Under the pieces are notes generated by a model. That model was not told the origin of the DNA. It saw only the letters and a list, made by a program, of their open reading frames with translations, and did not search any database. A program made the position numbers and the translations under genes. A stretch of 64,000 nucleotides of DNA, from positions 62,001-126,000 of the forward strand of contig CAZHVV010000002.1 of NCBI GenBank assembly GCA_964536265.1, written 5' to 3'. The DNA comes from JAPUDS01 sp964536265 (GTDB lineage: Bacteria > Patescibacteriota > Saccharimonadia > Saccharimonadales > Saccharimonadaceae). This document shows positions 1-8,333 of this stretch, in pieces. Numbering within the stretch: the first letter of the stretch is position 1; every line of letters begins with the position of its first letter.

Positions 1-814
1 GCAAGTCAAACTTCTGCCCATCAACAGGATTTTCCTCAAAACGCCAGTCACCTGTGTTAATCAAAACACCAACTGGAGTTCGAATGATAACCGCTGTTGC
101 GTCGGGAATCGAGTGATTCACTCGAGCTAGTTCGATACTGAAACTGTCACCAATTTGAACCTGCTCGTGAGCAAGTGGGTCAAGTATATGATATTCCGGT
201 TCATAGCCACTATCTGACTCTTCCATGTTCTTCTGGAGCATGCCAATAGTGAAGCGACTAGCGTACACAGGCGCAGGAATCTTCGGTATGATGTGTCGGA
301 ACGCTCCAATATGATCGAGGTGGCCATGAGTAAAGACAACACCGCGAATACGGTCTTTGCGTTCTTCAAGATAAGTAACATCTGGTGTGATGTAGTTAAT
401 GCCTGGGTAGTCGCTACCTGGGAACAAAAAGCCCATGTCAATAACAAGGATGTCATTATCATATTCGATAGCCATCATATTTTTGCCAATGCCCATCTCA
501 CCAAGGCCACCGATAGGAATCACTCGAAGGCTCGGCCGATTTGGATTCGGACGCTGCTTCTTTTGGTCGGCTAGACTGAACTGTCGGCCACCATAGCCAT
601 TGTAAATATTCTTATTTACCGGCACATCAATGATGTGCTGACTTGCACGTACGTTGACGTTTTCACTTGTGCGGCGCTGTGCACGAAACACTTCGCCACG
701 GCGAGTCGTTGTATTGTTCAGCACAGTATTGTCAGAGTGCTGTTTCTGTTGTTGGTTTGGCGGTCGCTTGGATATATCATCCTTAGCAGGACCTGAGAGT
801 CGTCGTTGACCCAT
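1..814 (-). CDS. rnj: Ribonuclease J, N-terminal part (cut by window edge)
   Basis: Metallo-beta-lactamase/beta-CASP ribonuclease that degrades and matures RNA in the cytoplasm. The visible 271 codons start with ATG at 814, preceded by an AAAGGAGA ribosome site. A basic, Gln/Asn/Arg-rich N-terminal extension of about 95 residues precedes the catalytic domain, which begins around IPIGGLGEMG and carries the metal-binding motif THGHLDHIG. The rest, including the beta-CASP domain, lies beyond the left edge, so this is truncated by the window and not by mutation. The gene is separated from the UDG gene by its own promoter. The basic extension is longer than in typical RNase J and could contact RNA or ribosomes (inference). 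Confidence 0.93.
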   Translation of the reverse strand, partial: MGQRRLSGPAKDDISKRPPNQQQKQHSDNTVLNNTTTRRGEVFRAQRRTSENVNVRASQHIIDVPVNKNIYNGYGGRQFSLADQKKQRPNPNRPSLRVIPIGGLGEMGIGKNMMAIEYDNDILVIDMGFLFPGSDYPGINYITPDVTYLEERKDRIRGVVFTHGHLDHIGAFRHIIPKIPAPVYASRFTIGMLQKNMEESDSGYEPEYHILDPLAHEQVQIGDSFSIELARVNHSIPDATAVIIRTPVGVLINTGDWRFEENPVDGQKFDL

Positions 815-920
815 AACTTTTCTTTTCTCCTTTTGGTTATAAATATAAAAAGTTTCAAAATAAGTAAGACATAAGAGAACTTCAGTCGATTTGGCAGTGT
901 TCTCTTACACTGTTGACACC

Positions 921-949
921 ATTATAGCATAGTTCTGTCAAATACGCAA
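921..949 (-). promoter_or_regulatory. Promoter of RNase J gene
   Basis: On the minus strand TTGCGT (944-949) is followed after 17 nt by TATAAT (921-926), a good sigma-70 match. It gives a leader of about 100 nt before the rnj ribosome site. The leader contains a small inverted repeat built from AGTGT and AACACT just after the -10. Confidence 0.6.
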
Positions 950-953
950 TATA

Positions 954-1541
954 CTAGTGTTTTATCAAGCCTGTGACAATTTGAAAATCGTCAATCAGCG
1001 TCTGGCGCATGCCACCATTATACAGTGCTGCTGCCGGGTGATATAGCGGTAAAACCGTCCAAGTCGTTTCTTTGCCACCATGCAGTATAACCTTCTTCTG
1101 TACTGCCCTTCCATGCACTTGCGAGATTTTTGCGTCAGGCAAAAAGTATTCCATACTGTGGCGACCCAGAGTGACAATAACTTTTGGTTCAATAATTTCA
1201 AGCTGCAGAAGCAGGTATGGCCAAAAGGCCTCCTTCTCTTCCGGCAGTGGGTCGCGATTGTTCGGTGGACGATACTTCACGATGTTCGTAATATACGCGT
1301 CGGAGCGTTCGAGCCCAATACTTGCGAGCATTTCGTTCAAGAATTTGCCCGCTGCCCCGACAAATGGCAGCCCTTGCAGGTCTTCGTTCTTCCCTGGGGC
1401 TTCACCAATAAAGACAATGTCTGCGTCGGAATCACCATCGCCCATCACCAGCTGCGTCGCTTGCACAGCCAGTTCCGGACAGATGTTATTCTCGATAATC
1501 TTCGCTTTCAGTTCATCAAGCAAGATTTGTTTCGCAGTCAT
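954..1541 (-). CDS. Family 4 uracil-DNA glycosylase lacking most Fe-S cysteines
   Basis: Removes uracil from DNA in base-excision repair. The 195-residue protein carries motif 1 GEAPGKNE (residues 46-53), the LPFVGAAGKFLNEML segment typical of family 4, and motif 2 HPAAA (168-172). Family 4 enzymes normally bind a 4Fe-4S cluster through four cysteines. Here only Cys21 remains; the first position reads Asn18, the KCRPP cysteine is Tyr90 and the EAC cysteine is Phe106. The fold motifs are otherwise intact, so I read it as an active enzyme without a cluster, not a pseudogene. It lies 25 bp after pnp on the same strand and is probably cotranscribed with it. Confidence 0.9.
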   Translation of the reverse strand: MTAKQILLDELKAKIIENNICPELAVQATQLVMGDGDSDADIVFIGEAPGKNEDLQGLPFVGAAGKFLNEMLASIGLERSDAYITNIVKYRPPNNRDPLPEEKEAFWPYLLLQLEIIEPKVIVTLGRHSMEYFLPDAKISQVHGRAVQKKVILHGGKETTWTVLPLYHPAAALYNGGMRQTLIDDFQIVTGLIKH

Positions 1542-1566
1542 TACTCACCCCTTTTGGTGAAATACT

Positions 1567-3681
1567 TTAGTTTGCGTCTTTCATACTGAGGGAGAGTCGG
1601 CCACGGTCGTCGATAGCGACTAGTTTGACCTTCACGATATCACCCTCTTTGACGACATCGGTAACTTGTTCGACGCGATGGTCAGCCATGGCCGAAATGT
1701 GACACATACCGTCAATACCTGGCATGATGTTGATGAAGGCACCAAAGTCCATGATTTTCACAACTTTACCTTCATATATCTTGCCAATTTCAGGCTCTTC
1801 AACCAAAGCTTTAATCCAGTTGAGGGCTTTTTCGATTGCTTCAGTGTTCACAGCCGACACAGTCACAAGACCGTCGTCGCGGATATCAACTTCAGCACCT
1901 GTTTCTTTGGTAATCTTGTTGATTGTCTCACCACCCTTGCCAATGATTGCCCCGATTTTTTCAGGGTTGACCATGAGTTTTTCGATGCGTGGTGCGTACT
2001 GACTGAGATGGTCGCGAGGGCCAGCAAGCGTTGTCAGCATGTGGTCAAGAATAGTCTTGCGACCTGGAGCAGCTTTTTCAATTGCCTGCTTAAGAACAGA
2101 TACTGGCAAGCTATGGAGTTTCATATCCATCTGGATACATGTGATGCCGTCAGCAGTTCCAGTAACCTTAAAGTCCATATCGCCAGCAAAGTCTTCGGCA
2201 TCAGCAATATCAGTCAAGACATATGGAGTATCACCGTCCATCATCAGTCCCATAGCAACACCAGACACGGCTGCTTTTAGCGGCACGCCGGCGTCCATAA
2301 GTGCAAGACAGCTCGAACAGGTTGCGGCCATGCTGGTCGAACCGTTTTGGCTCATAATCTCAGTTACGCTACGGATAGCATATGGGAAATCTTCTGCACT
2401 TGGCAGTACAGGTATGAGAGCGCGTTCTGCGAGGTAGCCGTGGCCAATTTCGCGACGACCTGGTGAACCAAGGCGGCGAACTTCACCAACAGTGTAGCCT
2501 GGTGCGTTGTAATGGTGCATATAACGGCGTTCACCGTCGTTTATCTCCATCGTATCAACCATCTGGGCATAGCTGAGTGGAGCCAAGGTAACAATATTCA
2601 TACCTTGCGTCACACCACGAGTAAAGATACTCGAACCGTGTGTACGTGGCAGAACACCAACCTCTGAGCTGAGTGGACGAACTTCGTCGAGCTTGCGACC
2701 GTCTGGGCGAGTTCCCTCTTCGACAATTCCACGACGTAGGTCTTTTTGAACTGATTTTGTGAATGCTTCGTTGTATTCATTCTTGTTGGCAGCAAATTCC
2801 TCGTCACCAAGTTTTTCAAGCAAGTAGTCGTTGAACTCTTTGCTGAGTGCTTCAATATTCTGGTTGTAGTACGGGTATGGTGCGCGAACTTTGTCGCCCA
2901 ATTTACCCTTTGTCCATGCGTCGGTCTCTGTTTGAATAGCTTCATTTGGAAGCAATAGTTCGAATTCACGAACAACAGGCTTCACTTTTGCAACGAGTTG
3001 CTCTTGAAGCTCAATAGCAGGTTGCATCATCTTGTATGCCCATTCGAGTCCTTCACCAACCAGAGCTTCTGACACTTCATTTGCTCCAGCTTCAACCATT
3101 GTGATACCGCTCTTTATACCGGCGACAACAAGGTCAAGTTCGCTTGCAGCGCGCTCTTCGGTGGTCAAGAATGCCTTGAACTCACCGTTAACGCGACCAA
3201 TACGAAGACCCGATACTGGACCATCAAACGGTACACCAGTTAGGCTGAGTGCGGCACTTGCGGCAATCATCGCGACCATATCAGGTCGGAATGCTGGGTC
3301 CATTGATAGGACACTTGCGACAACTTGTACTTCTTCGCGATAGCCTTTTGGAAATAGCGGGCGAATTGGACGGTCAATGAGACGACCTATCAGGATGGCT
3401 TCATCGCTTGGGCGACCTTCTCGTTTGATAAATCGGCTACCACTTATCTTGCCAGCTGCATAAAACTTTTCTTCATAGTCAACAGAGAGCGGAAAGTAAT
3501 CCATGCCCGCAATTGCTTTGCCAACCATGGCTGTACCGAGTACGACTGTATCACCATAGGTGACAAGTACGCTTGCGCTGGTACGAAAACCGACGCGGTT
3601 AATTTCTAGTGTTAATGGCTTACCGCAAAAATCGGTGGAAACAGAAATAATTTCCTTGCCACTAGGGTTGATAATACTCAT
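1567..3681 (-). CDS. pnp: Polyribonucleotide nucleotidyltransferase (PNPase)
   Basis: Phosphorolytic 3'-to-5' exoribonuclease, 704 residues, the usual family length. Order: first RNase PH-like domain, all-helical linker, second RNase PH core with GRREIGHG and the Asp-rich active-site region (DGDTPYVLTDIADAEDFAGDMDFKVTG lies around residues 480-506), then KH (IGKGGETINKI) and S1 (GKVVKIMDFGAFI) RNA-binding domains near the C terminus. Start ATG at 3681 has an AAGGAGG ribosome site. With RNase J, the oligoribonuclease at 39.1 kb and the NrnA-like protein at 9 kb it forms much of the RNA-decay set of the cell. Confidence 0.98.
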   Translation of the reverse strand: MSIINPSGKEIISVSTDFCGKPLTLEINRVGFRTSASVLVTYGDTVVLGTAMVGKAIAGMDYFPLSVDYEEKFYAAGKISGSRFIKREGRPSDEAILIGRLIDRPIRPLFPKGYREEVQVVASVLSMDPAFRPDMVAMIAASAALSLTGVPFDGPVSGLRIGRVNGEFKAFLTTEERAASELDLVVAGIKSGITMVEAGANEVSEALVGEGLEWAYKMMQPAIELQEQLVAKVKPVVREFELLLPNEAIQTETDAWTKGKLGDKVRAPYPYYNQNIEALSKEFNDYLLEKLGDEEFAANKNEYNEAFTKSVQKDLRRGIVEEGTRPDGRKLDEVRPLSSEVGVLPRTHGSSIFTRGVTQGMNIVTLAPLSYAQMVDTMEINDGERRYMHHYNAPGYTVGEVRRLGSPGRREIGHGYLAERALIPVLPSAEDFPYAIRSVTEIMSQNGSTSMAATCSSCLALMDAGVPLKAAVSGVAMGLMMDGDTPYVLTDIADAEDFAGDMDFKVTGTADGITCIQMDMKLHSLPVSVLKQAIEKAAPGRKTILDHMLTTLAGPRDHLSQYAPRIEKLMVNPEKIGAIIGKGGETINKITKETGAEVDIRDDGLVTVSAVNTEAIEKALNWIKALVEEPEIGKIYEGKVVKIMDFGAFINIMPGIDGMCHISAMADHRVEQVTDVVKEGDIVKVKLVAIDDRGRLSLSMKDAN

Positions 3682-3913
3682 GTGTATGAGCCTCCTTCTT
3701 GTTTGCTATAGAGTGTAACAGGTGCAGGCATTCGATGTTCGAATAGCTCCATCTATCACGCTCTATACGATATTAATAACATGTATAGTATAGCGCACTT
3801 TGACGGAAGAGTCATATTGTTATATATATAGCCGCATTATGGTATGATATTTGCAAGATCCACGGTGGGGTGCGATCTGCACCTCACATATACTCGAGCA
3901 AAGGAAAGCTCTG
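3682..3913. promoter_or_regulatory. Divergent promoter region pnp / phosphatidyltransferase cassette
   Basis: Gene-free stretch of 232 bases. On the minus strand TATACT at 3787-3792 is the likely -10 of pnp. On the plus strand TTGACG (3800-3805), a 17-nt spacer and TATATA (3823-3828) form a plausible promoter for the cassette; TATGAT at 3843-3848 is an alternative -10. The base composition switches from AT-rich to GC-rich at about 3855. Confidence 0.5.
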
Positions 3914-4549
3914 ATGTCAGAACCATCGCAAGGACAACTCACTCCGCCCAAGGAGGAGCTCAGCAATGCCATCGTGACCGGACCCAATGCCCTGTCCGTC
4001 GGCAGACTGGTACTGGTACCGATCGTCATCTGGTGCCTCTTGAATCAGCAGTACGTATTGGCGATGGTCCTCATCATCATCGCCATGCTGACCGATTTCT
4101 TCGACGGCAAGATGGCTCGGGCCAACCTGTTCGGAGGTATCACGAAGCTCGGCAAGATTCTCGACCCGGTCGCCGACAAGGCCCTGACTGGAGGCACCGT
4201 CGTGACGACGAACATCATCGTCACGTGGATCATCGTCATCGAAGATCCCGGGCAGATATGGATGCTGTGGATCTCCACCGGCATATTCGTATTCCGAGAA
4301 GTCGCTGTCTTCCTCATGAAGATTGATATGACTCGGGAGTATGGCGTGGAGTCCTCTCTCGAGAGCGGCCGCGGTTCCATGGCAATCCAGTGCGTCTGCC
4401 TCGTGCTACTTCCGGTTGCGATTCCGCATCCCTGGATGGTCGTCACCCTGAACTACGGCATCATGTGTTCCGCAATCCCTTCGGGCTGGGACTACACCCA
4501 GAAGTGGCGCACGATGCTGAAGGTACGGCAGCTTCGGAAAGCAGCGTGA
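3914..4549 (+). CDS. pgsA: CDP-alcohol phosphatidyltransferase (PgsA-like), GC-rich cassette gene
   Basis: Membrane enzyme that transfers a phosphatidyl group from CDP-diacylglycerol to an alcohol, most likely glycerol-3-phosphate in phospholipid synthesis. I chose ATG 3914 (211 residues) because AAGGAAAG lies just upstream; an in-frame ATG at 3851 would add 21 residues. The family signature is present as D-FF-DG-KM-AR...G-KIL-D-PVA-D, but ten residues separate AR from G instead of the usual eight. Several hydrophobic segments follow. Codons are clearly richer in G+C than in the neighbours and the gene ends in a UUCG hairpin, so it looks recently acquired. Substrate specificity is inferred. 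Confidence 0.85.
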   Translation: MSEPSQGQLTPPKEELSNAIVTGPNALSVGRLVLVPIVIWCLLNQQYVLAMVLIIIAMLTDFFDGKMARANLFGGITKLGKILDPVADKALTGGTVVTTNIIVTWIIVIEDPGQIWMLWISTGIFVFREVAVFLMKIDMTREYGVESSLESGRGSMAIQCVCLVLLPVAIPHPWMVVTLNYGIMCSAIPSGWDYTQKWRTMLKVRQLRKAA

Positions 4550-4560
4550 GGTGCACCCGT

Positions 4561-4578
4561 CCGGGCCTTCGGGCCCGG
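4561..4578 (+). terminator. Strong UUCG-loop hairpin after the phosphatidyltransferase gene
   Basis: Perfect 7-bp stem CCGGGCC / GGCCCGG closed by a TTCG tetraloop, 11 nt after the stop codon. There is no T-run, so it may act as a 3' stabiliser or a weak or factor-assisted terminator. A very similar hairpin follows the cassette gene at 61.26 kb. Confidence 0.6.
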
Positions 4579-4595
4579 CGGGAATGCACATTTGC

Positions 4596-4608
4596 TATAG
4601 TAAGTACT
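4596..4608 (+). promoter_or_regulatory. -10 element giving a leaderless hpt transcript
   Basis: TATAGT (4596-4601) followed by exactly 7 nt and then the ATG. No ribosome site fits in this space, so the transcript probably begins at or next to the start codon. Confidence 0.55.
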
Positions 4609-5145
4609 ATGAAATCACTTTATTCTTCTTCTCAAGTCGACACTGCCATTTCAGACATGGCAAAAAACATTATTGCTTCATATGGGACTTCGCGTCCCCT
4701 TTTTATTGCGTTACTACGGGGTGCGGCGCCATTTACCGCTAAACTTATGTTCGAAATTGCCCGCCAGGCACCGGACATGCACCCAGAAGTTGACTATATG
4801 ACTGTTAAAACGTACGGGGCTGGTCGCACACCTGGTGAACCGCAAATCATCATGGACATTAACCCCGACACAACCGTTACAGGACGTAATGTTATCATTC
4901 TCGATGACGTGCTTGACCAAGGTGTTACCTCGTCATTTGTCGCTGGTATCATGAAAGAACGTGGTGCGAGCGAGACGCTGCTCGCAGTTCTCGTCGAAAA
5001 AGACATCGTTCGTACAAACCAACCGCATGCTGACTTTGCCTGCTTTCATGCAGGAGAAGAATGGCTTATAGGTATGGGCATGGACGACGCAACGGTCGCA
5101 ATAGATGGCTATCGCTGGCTCAGTGAAATTCAAGTAGTTAGGTAG
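4609..5145 (+). CDS. hpt: Hypoxanthine-type phosphoribosyltransferase
   Basis: Purine salvage: joins hypoxanthine or guanine to PRPP to give IMP or GMP in the cytosol. The 178-residue type I PRTase has the PRPP-binding loop VIILDDVLDQGVTS around residues 104-117, preceded by the flexible-loop region YMTVKTYGAGR. The N-terminal LLRGAAPF matches the PPi-loop position. Start ATG 4609 is set by the conserved N terminus and the adjacent -10; a longer frame reaching back to 4390 runs through the cassette gene and is not credible. Salvage is expected in a host-dependent cell. The exact base preference cannot be read from the sequence. Confidence 0.85.
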   Translation: MKSLYSSSQVDTAISDMAKNIIASYGTSRPLFIALLRGAAPFTAKLMFEIARQAPDMHPEVDYMTVKTYGAGRTPGEPQIIMDINPDTTVTGRNVIILDDVLDQGVTSSFVAGIMKERGASETLLAVLVEKDIVRTNQPHADFACFHAGEEWLIGMGMDDATVAIDGYRWLSEIQVVR

Positions 5146-5368
5146 AACAATAACATAATACTTACTGTGCATTAAAGAATATCAATTACTATTCTCAATT
5201 GTCACCCCCTCTGTTGCTAGCCCCAATTATACCGGTTTAGTCGTTCCGTGCAGTCTTTACGCTAATTTACTATTGGAAAACTGGACAACGCATAAATTCC
5301 CGGTTACACTAAACCATAAGTTTGATGCGAGCAAACACAATAAAGAGTTAATGAGAAAAGAGGGCTGG

Positions 5369-7978
5369 ATGCGCATTTTGCGTGGATTACTTACCATGAG
5401 ATGGTCTTTTAACGTGCCAATTTTGCACCATACAGTGCACACGACACAACACGTATATCAGAAGACAGCCCGACGTATTGGCGGCCTGTTACTGCTGACT
5501 AGCCTTATTGTTGGTGGTATTGTGTCACCCCTTTCTCATGCGCTTCCGGGTAACTATACCTGGCAGAGAGCCGGAACGACCGGTATTATTGGTGACCACA
5601 CGGGCTGGAATTCTATTGCTGGCTCAGCAGATGGCACGAGATTAGCAGTTGTTGCAAGCGGTGGCATCGGTAACTCTATATATACCTCCTCAAACTCTGG
5701 ATATACATGGACTGAGCAAATTACAGCCGGATATCGTCAGTGGCAGTTTATTGTGAGTTCTGCGGATGGAACAAAACTAGCAGCTTTTGATAGCACTTCA
5801 ATTTTTACTAGCTCCGATTCTGGTGCTACATGGACGGAACAGACTAGTGCCGGGTCACATGAATGGTCCTCTATTGCTATGTCGGCAGATGGAACAAAAC
5901 TAGCAGCTGCCATTGGCTGGGAAGGTTCCATTTATACGAGTTCAGACTCGGGAGTAAGTTGGACTGAGCAAACTGCAGCAGGATTACAAAATTGGTCCTC
6001 TATTTCTATGTCGGCAGATGGAACAAAACTAGCAGCTACTGTCGATGTTCCTAATGTTGGCGGCAGTATCTACACTAGTTCGGATTCTGGTGCTACGTGG
6101 ACGGAACAGACTGCTGCCGGGACACATGAATGGTCCTCTATTGCTATGTCCGGTAACGGCACAACTCTTGCTGCAATTGTCGACTGGAGCGGATACATTT
6201 ACACCTCAACAGATTCAGGAGTAAGTTGGACTGAGCAAACTGCCGCAGGATTACGCGACTGGAACTCTATTGCCCTGTCTGACGACGGAACGAAACTCGC
6301 AGCAACTGTAATTAGTGGCTCGATTTACACCTCAACAGACTCGGGAGTAAGTTGGACTGAGCAAACTGCCGCAGGATCACGGGAGTGGAACTCTATTGCC
6401 CTATCTGGCGACGGAGTAAGACTGGCTGCAGCCGTAGGCGGTGGCTCAATTTACACCTCAACAGATTCAGGAGTAAGTTGGACTGAGCAAACTGCCGCAG
6501 GATCACGAAGTTGGCGCGCTAGCGCTAGCTCTGCTGATGGCACAAAATTAGTCATGGTGGAGGGCGGCTCATATATCTTTGGTTCTATATATACCAGTTC
6601 GGATTCTGGTGCTACGTGGACGGAACAGACTAGTGCCGGGTCACGCCATTGGTACTCTGTAACCAGTTCCGCCGACGGCACAAAGTTAGCGGCAGTCACA
6701 GGCCGTTCCAATGGTGCTCTTTACACTTCGAGCGATTCTGGTGCTACGTGGACGGAACAGACCGCTGCCGGGTCAAGAAACTGGATATCTGTCGCTAGCT
6801 CTGCTGATGGCACAAAGCTTGTCGCAGCAGCTGGCGGTTCATATGGCCTTGGTTCTATTTGGACTAGCGCTGATTCTGGTGTTACGTGGACGGAACAGAC
6901 TAGTGCCGGGTCACGTTACTGGTTATCTATCACCAGTTCAACAGATGGGACGAAGCTAGCAGCTACCGTTATGTTTGGTGGTTATATTTACACCTCTAAC
7001 GATTCGGGTGTGACATGGACTGAGCAAACTGCCGCAGGATCACGGGAGTGGACGGCTCTTGCCGGGTCAGCCGATGGTACTAAACTGATAGCATTAGGTG
7101 ATAATGCGATATTCATATCCACTAACTCAGGAGTTACATGGACCGAACAGACTGCTCTCGGGTCAAGGGACTGGATAGCTGTCGCTAGCTTGGCGAATGG
7201 TACAAGACTCATCGCGACTGCTTATGGCGATTATATTTACACAAGCGCTGATTCTGGTGTTACGTGGGTCGAAGAGACTGCATTGGGACAACGGGCATGG
7301 AGTACTATTTCTAGCTCGGCCAACGGAATGAAAATAGTAGCGGCTGCGGGATATGGCTCTATCTATCTGGGCTCTATAGAAGGTCCCGCAACTCATACGT
7401 TTGATTATGTCACGCTTCCCGCACCAAGTGGCGTTCAACCAAGTGCGTCGCAAGCACGTCTCTCAATCACCTCTTCTGCGTGCTATACGCTCAATACCTC
7501 TTCTATGCAACTACTCGATGCTTCTGGAATCACCACCCCTGAAAAAGATGTTGCGCTCCTTGGTGGTATTGCCTATAACGTGACCTGTGCAACTCAAGGC
7601 GGTTCATCTGATGCAACAGTGACGCTTGGTTCACACTATAGTGATACCTCAACGCTTCGCATCTACAAAAAGAGTGTTAACTCCAGTGTCCTTACTGATA
7701 TCACTAGTCAGGTGGTTATTCACAACACAACAGACTCGAACAATAATCCTATTACTACCTTCAGTTATACCCTTGTAGATGGTGGGGACTATGACGAAGA
7801 TGGCGAGGTAAACGGAACTATAGTCGATCCAGTGTATTTTGGCGTTGCGCAAGCAATGGGTACAACCTCAACTGGAGCACTAGCTGAAACAGGGGGAAGT
7901 ATGTTCGCGGTTCTAGCGAGCGCTTCTGGGCTTGTCCTGCTAAGTGTATTACTGATTACACGCTATTCGAAATCATAA
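5369..7978 (+). CDS. Secreted Asp-box (BNR-like) repeat surface protein with sortase-like tail
   Basis: Likely adhesin or sugar-binding surface protein of about 869 residues. After a long basic N-terminus a hydrophobic signal segment (RRIGGLLLLTSLIVGGIVSPLSHA) leads into 14 tandem units of about 42 residues with consensus SIYTSSDSGATWTEQTAAGS..W.SIA.SADGTKLAA. The SxDSGxTW core is the Asp-box of sialidase and sortilin propellers; 14 blades would suit two seven-bladed propellers. A choice-of-anchor-like domain (GGDYDEDGEVNGTIVDP) follows, then LAETG, a hydrophobic helix and RYSKS, as in sortase substrates of the LAxTG kind. No sialidase catalytic residues can be assigned. The start is uncertain: 5369 has AGAGGG upstream; 5273 (TTG), 5351 and 5396 are alternatives. 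Confidence 0.85.
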   Translation: MRILRGLLTMRWSFNVPILHHTVHTTQHVYQKTARRIGGLLLLTSLIVGGIVSPLSHALPGNYTWQRAGTTGIIGDHTGWNSIAGSADGTRLAVVASGGIGNSIYTSSNSGYTWTEQITAGYRQWQFIVSSADGTKLAAFDSTSIFTSSDSGATWTEQTSAGSHEWSSIAMSADGTKLAAAIGWEGSIYTSSDSGVSWTEQTAAGLQNWSSISMSADGTKLAATVDVPNVGGSIYTSSDSGATWTEQTAAGTHEWSSIAMSGNGTTLAAIVDWSGYIYTSTDSGVSWTEQTAAGLRDWNSIALSDDGTKLAATVISGSIYTSTDSGVSWTEQTAAGSREWNSIALSGDGVRLAAAVGGGSIYTSTDSGVSWTEQTAAGSRSWRASASSADGTKLVMVEGGSYIFGSIYTSSDSGATWTEQTSAGSRHWYSVTSSADGTKLAAVTGRSNGALYTSSDSGATWTEQTAAGSRNWISVASSADGTKLVAAAGGSYGLGSIWTSADSGVTWTEQTSAGSRYWLSITSSTDGTKLAATVMFGGYIYTSNDSGVTWTEQTAAGSREWTALAGSADGTKLIALGDNAIFISTNSGVTWTEQTALGSRDWIAVASLANGTRLIATAYGDYIYTSADSGVTWVEETALGQRAWSTISSSANGMKIVAAAGYGSIYLGSIEGPATHTFDYVTLPAPSGVQPSASQARLSITSSACYTLNTSSMQLLDASGITTPEKDVALLGGIAYNVTCATQGGSSDATVTLGSHYSDTSTLRIYKKSVNSSVLTDITSQVVIHNTTDSNNNPITTFSYTLVDGGDYDEDGEVNGTIVDPVYFGVAQAMGTTSTGALAETGGSMFAVLASASGLVLLSVLLITRYSKS
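5570..7370 (+). repeat. Tandem coding repeats, about 126 bp per unit, 14 units
   Basis: DNA of the Asp-box region is repetitive at nucleotide level. Two wording classes alternate: one contains GCTACGTGGACGGAACAGAC, the other GTAAGTTGGACTGAGCAAAC. Several neighbouring copies are nearly identical, so unequal recombination could change the blade number. Confidence 0.85.
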
Positions 7979-7994
7979 ATTGAGAATAAAAAGA

Positions 7995-8016
7995 ACTCCC
8001 GGAATTAACCGGGAGT
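7995..8016 (-). terminator. Intrinsic terminator of rpsO
   Basis: ACTCCCGG and CCGGGAGT form an 8-bp stem around a 6-nt loop; on the minus strand it is followed by TCTTTTTATT. It lies between convergent genes and may also slow transcripts of the repeat protein, but the T-run serves rpsO. Confidence 0.85.
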
Positions 8017-8037
8017 CAACTTTCAAAGCTATACGTA

Positions 8038-8304
8038 TTACTTACGTAAACCTAGTTTGGCGATAATCGCCTGGTAGGCTTCAAAGTCTTTGGCTTCAAG
8101 GTACTTCAGGAGTTTCTTACGTTTGCCAACCATCTGAATCAGACCGCGGCGACCCATAAAATCATGCTTGTTTTCCTTCAAGTGAGCCGTCACCTCTTTG
8201 ATACGAGCTGTTAACACTGCAACCTGTACCTGAGGAGAGCCGACGTCAGTCTTGTGCTGCGCGCCAACTTTGATAGCTTTTAACTTGTCTTCTTGTGTTA
8301 TCAT
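8038..8304 (-). CDS. rpsO: 30S ribosomal protein S15
   Basis: Primary 16S rRNA-binding protein of the small subunit platform. The 88-residue length and the segments GSPQVQVAVLTARI, HLKENKHDFMGRRGL and KRKKLLKYL are characteristic. ATG at 8304 is the only sensible start. It follows truB by 29 bp on the same strand, the common truB-rpsO order, and ends in a clear terminator. Confidence 0.98.
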   Translation of the reverse strand: MITQEDKLKAIKVGAQHKTDVGSPQVQVAVLTARIKEVTAHLKENKHDFMGRRGLIQMVGKRKKLLKYLEAKDFEAYQAIIAKLGLRK

Positions 8305-8333
8305 ACCGAACTACTCTAGCATATCCTTCTCTG

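Noticed and set aside
1..814. RNase J as a pseudogene because no stop is seen
   Set aside because: The frame is open to the window edge and motifs are intact; truncation is due to the window.
1666..2280. 204-residue plus-strand ORF inside pnp
   Set aside because: Antisense to a fully conserved PNPase; no ribosome site and no recognisable motif.
5570..7370. Regular direct repeats, considered as a CRISPR array
   Set aside because: The repeats are in frame, code for Asp-box blades and have no unique spacers of constant length; no cas gene is near.
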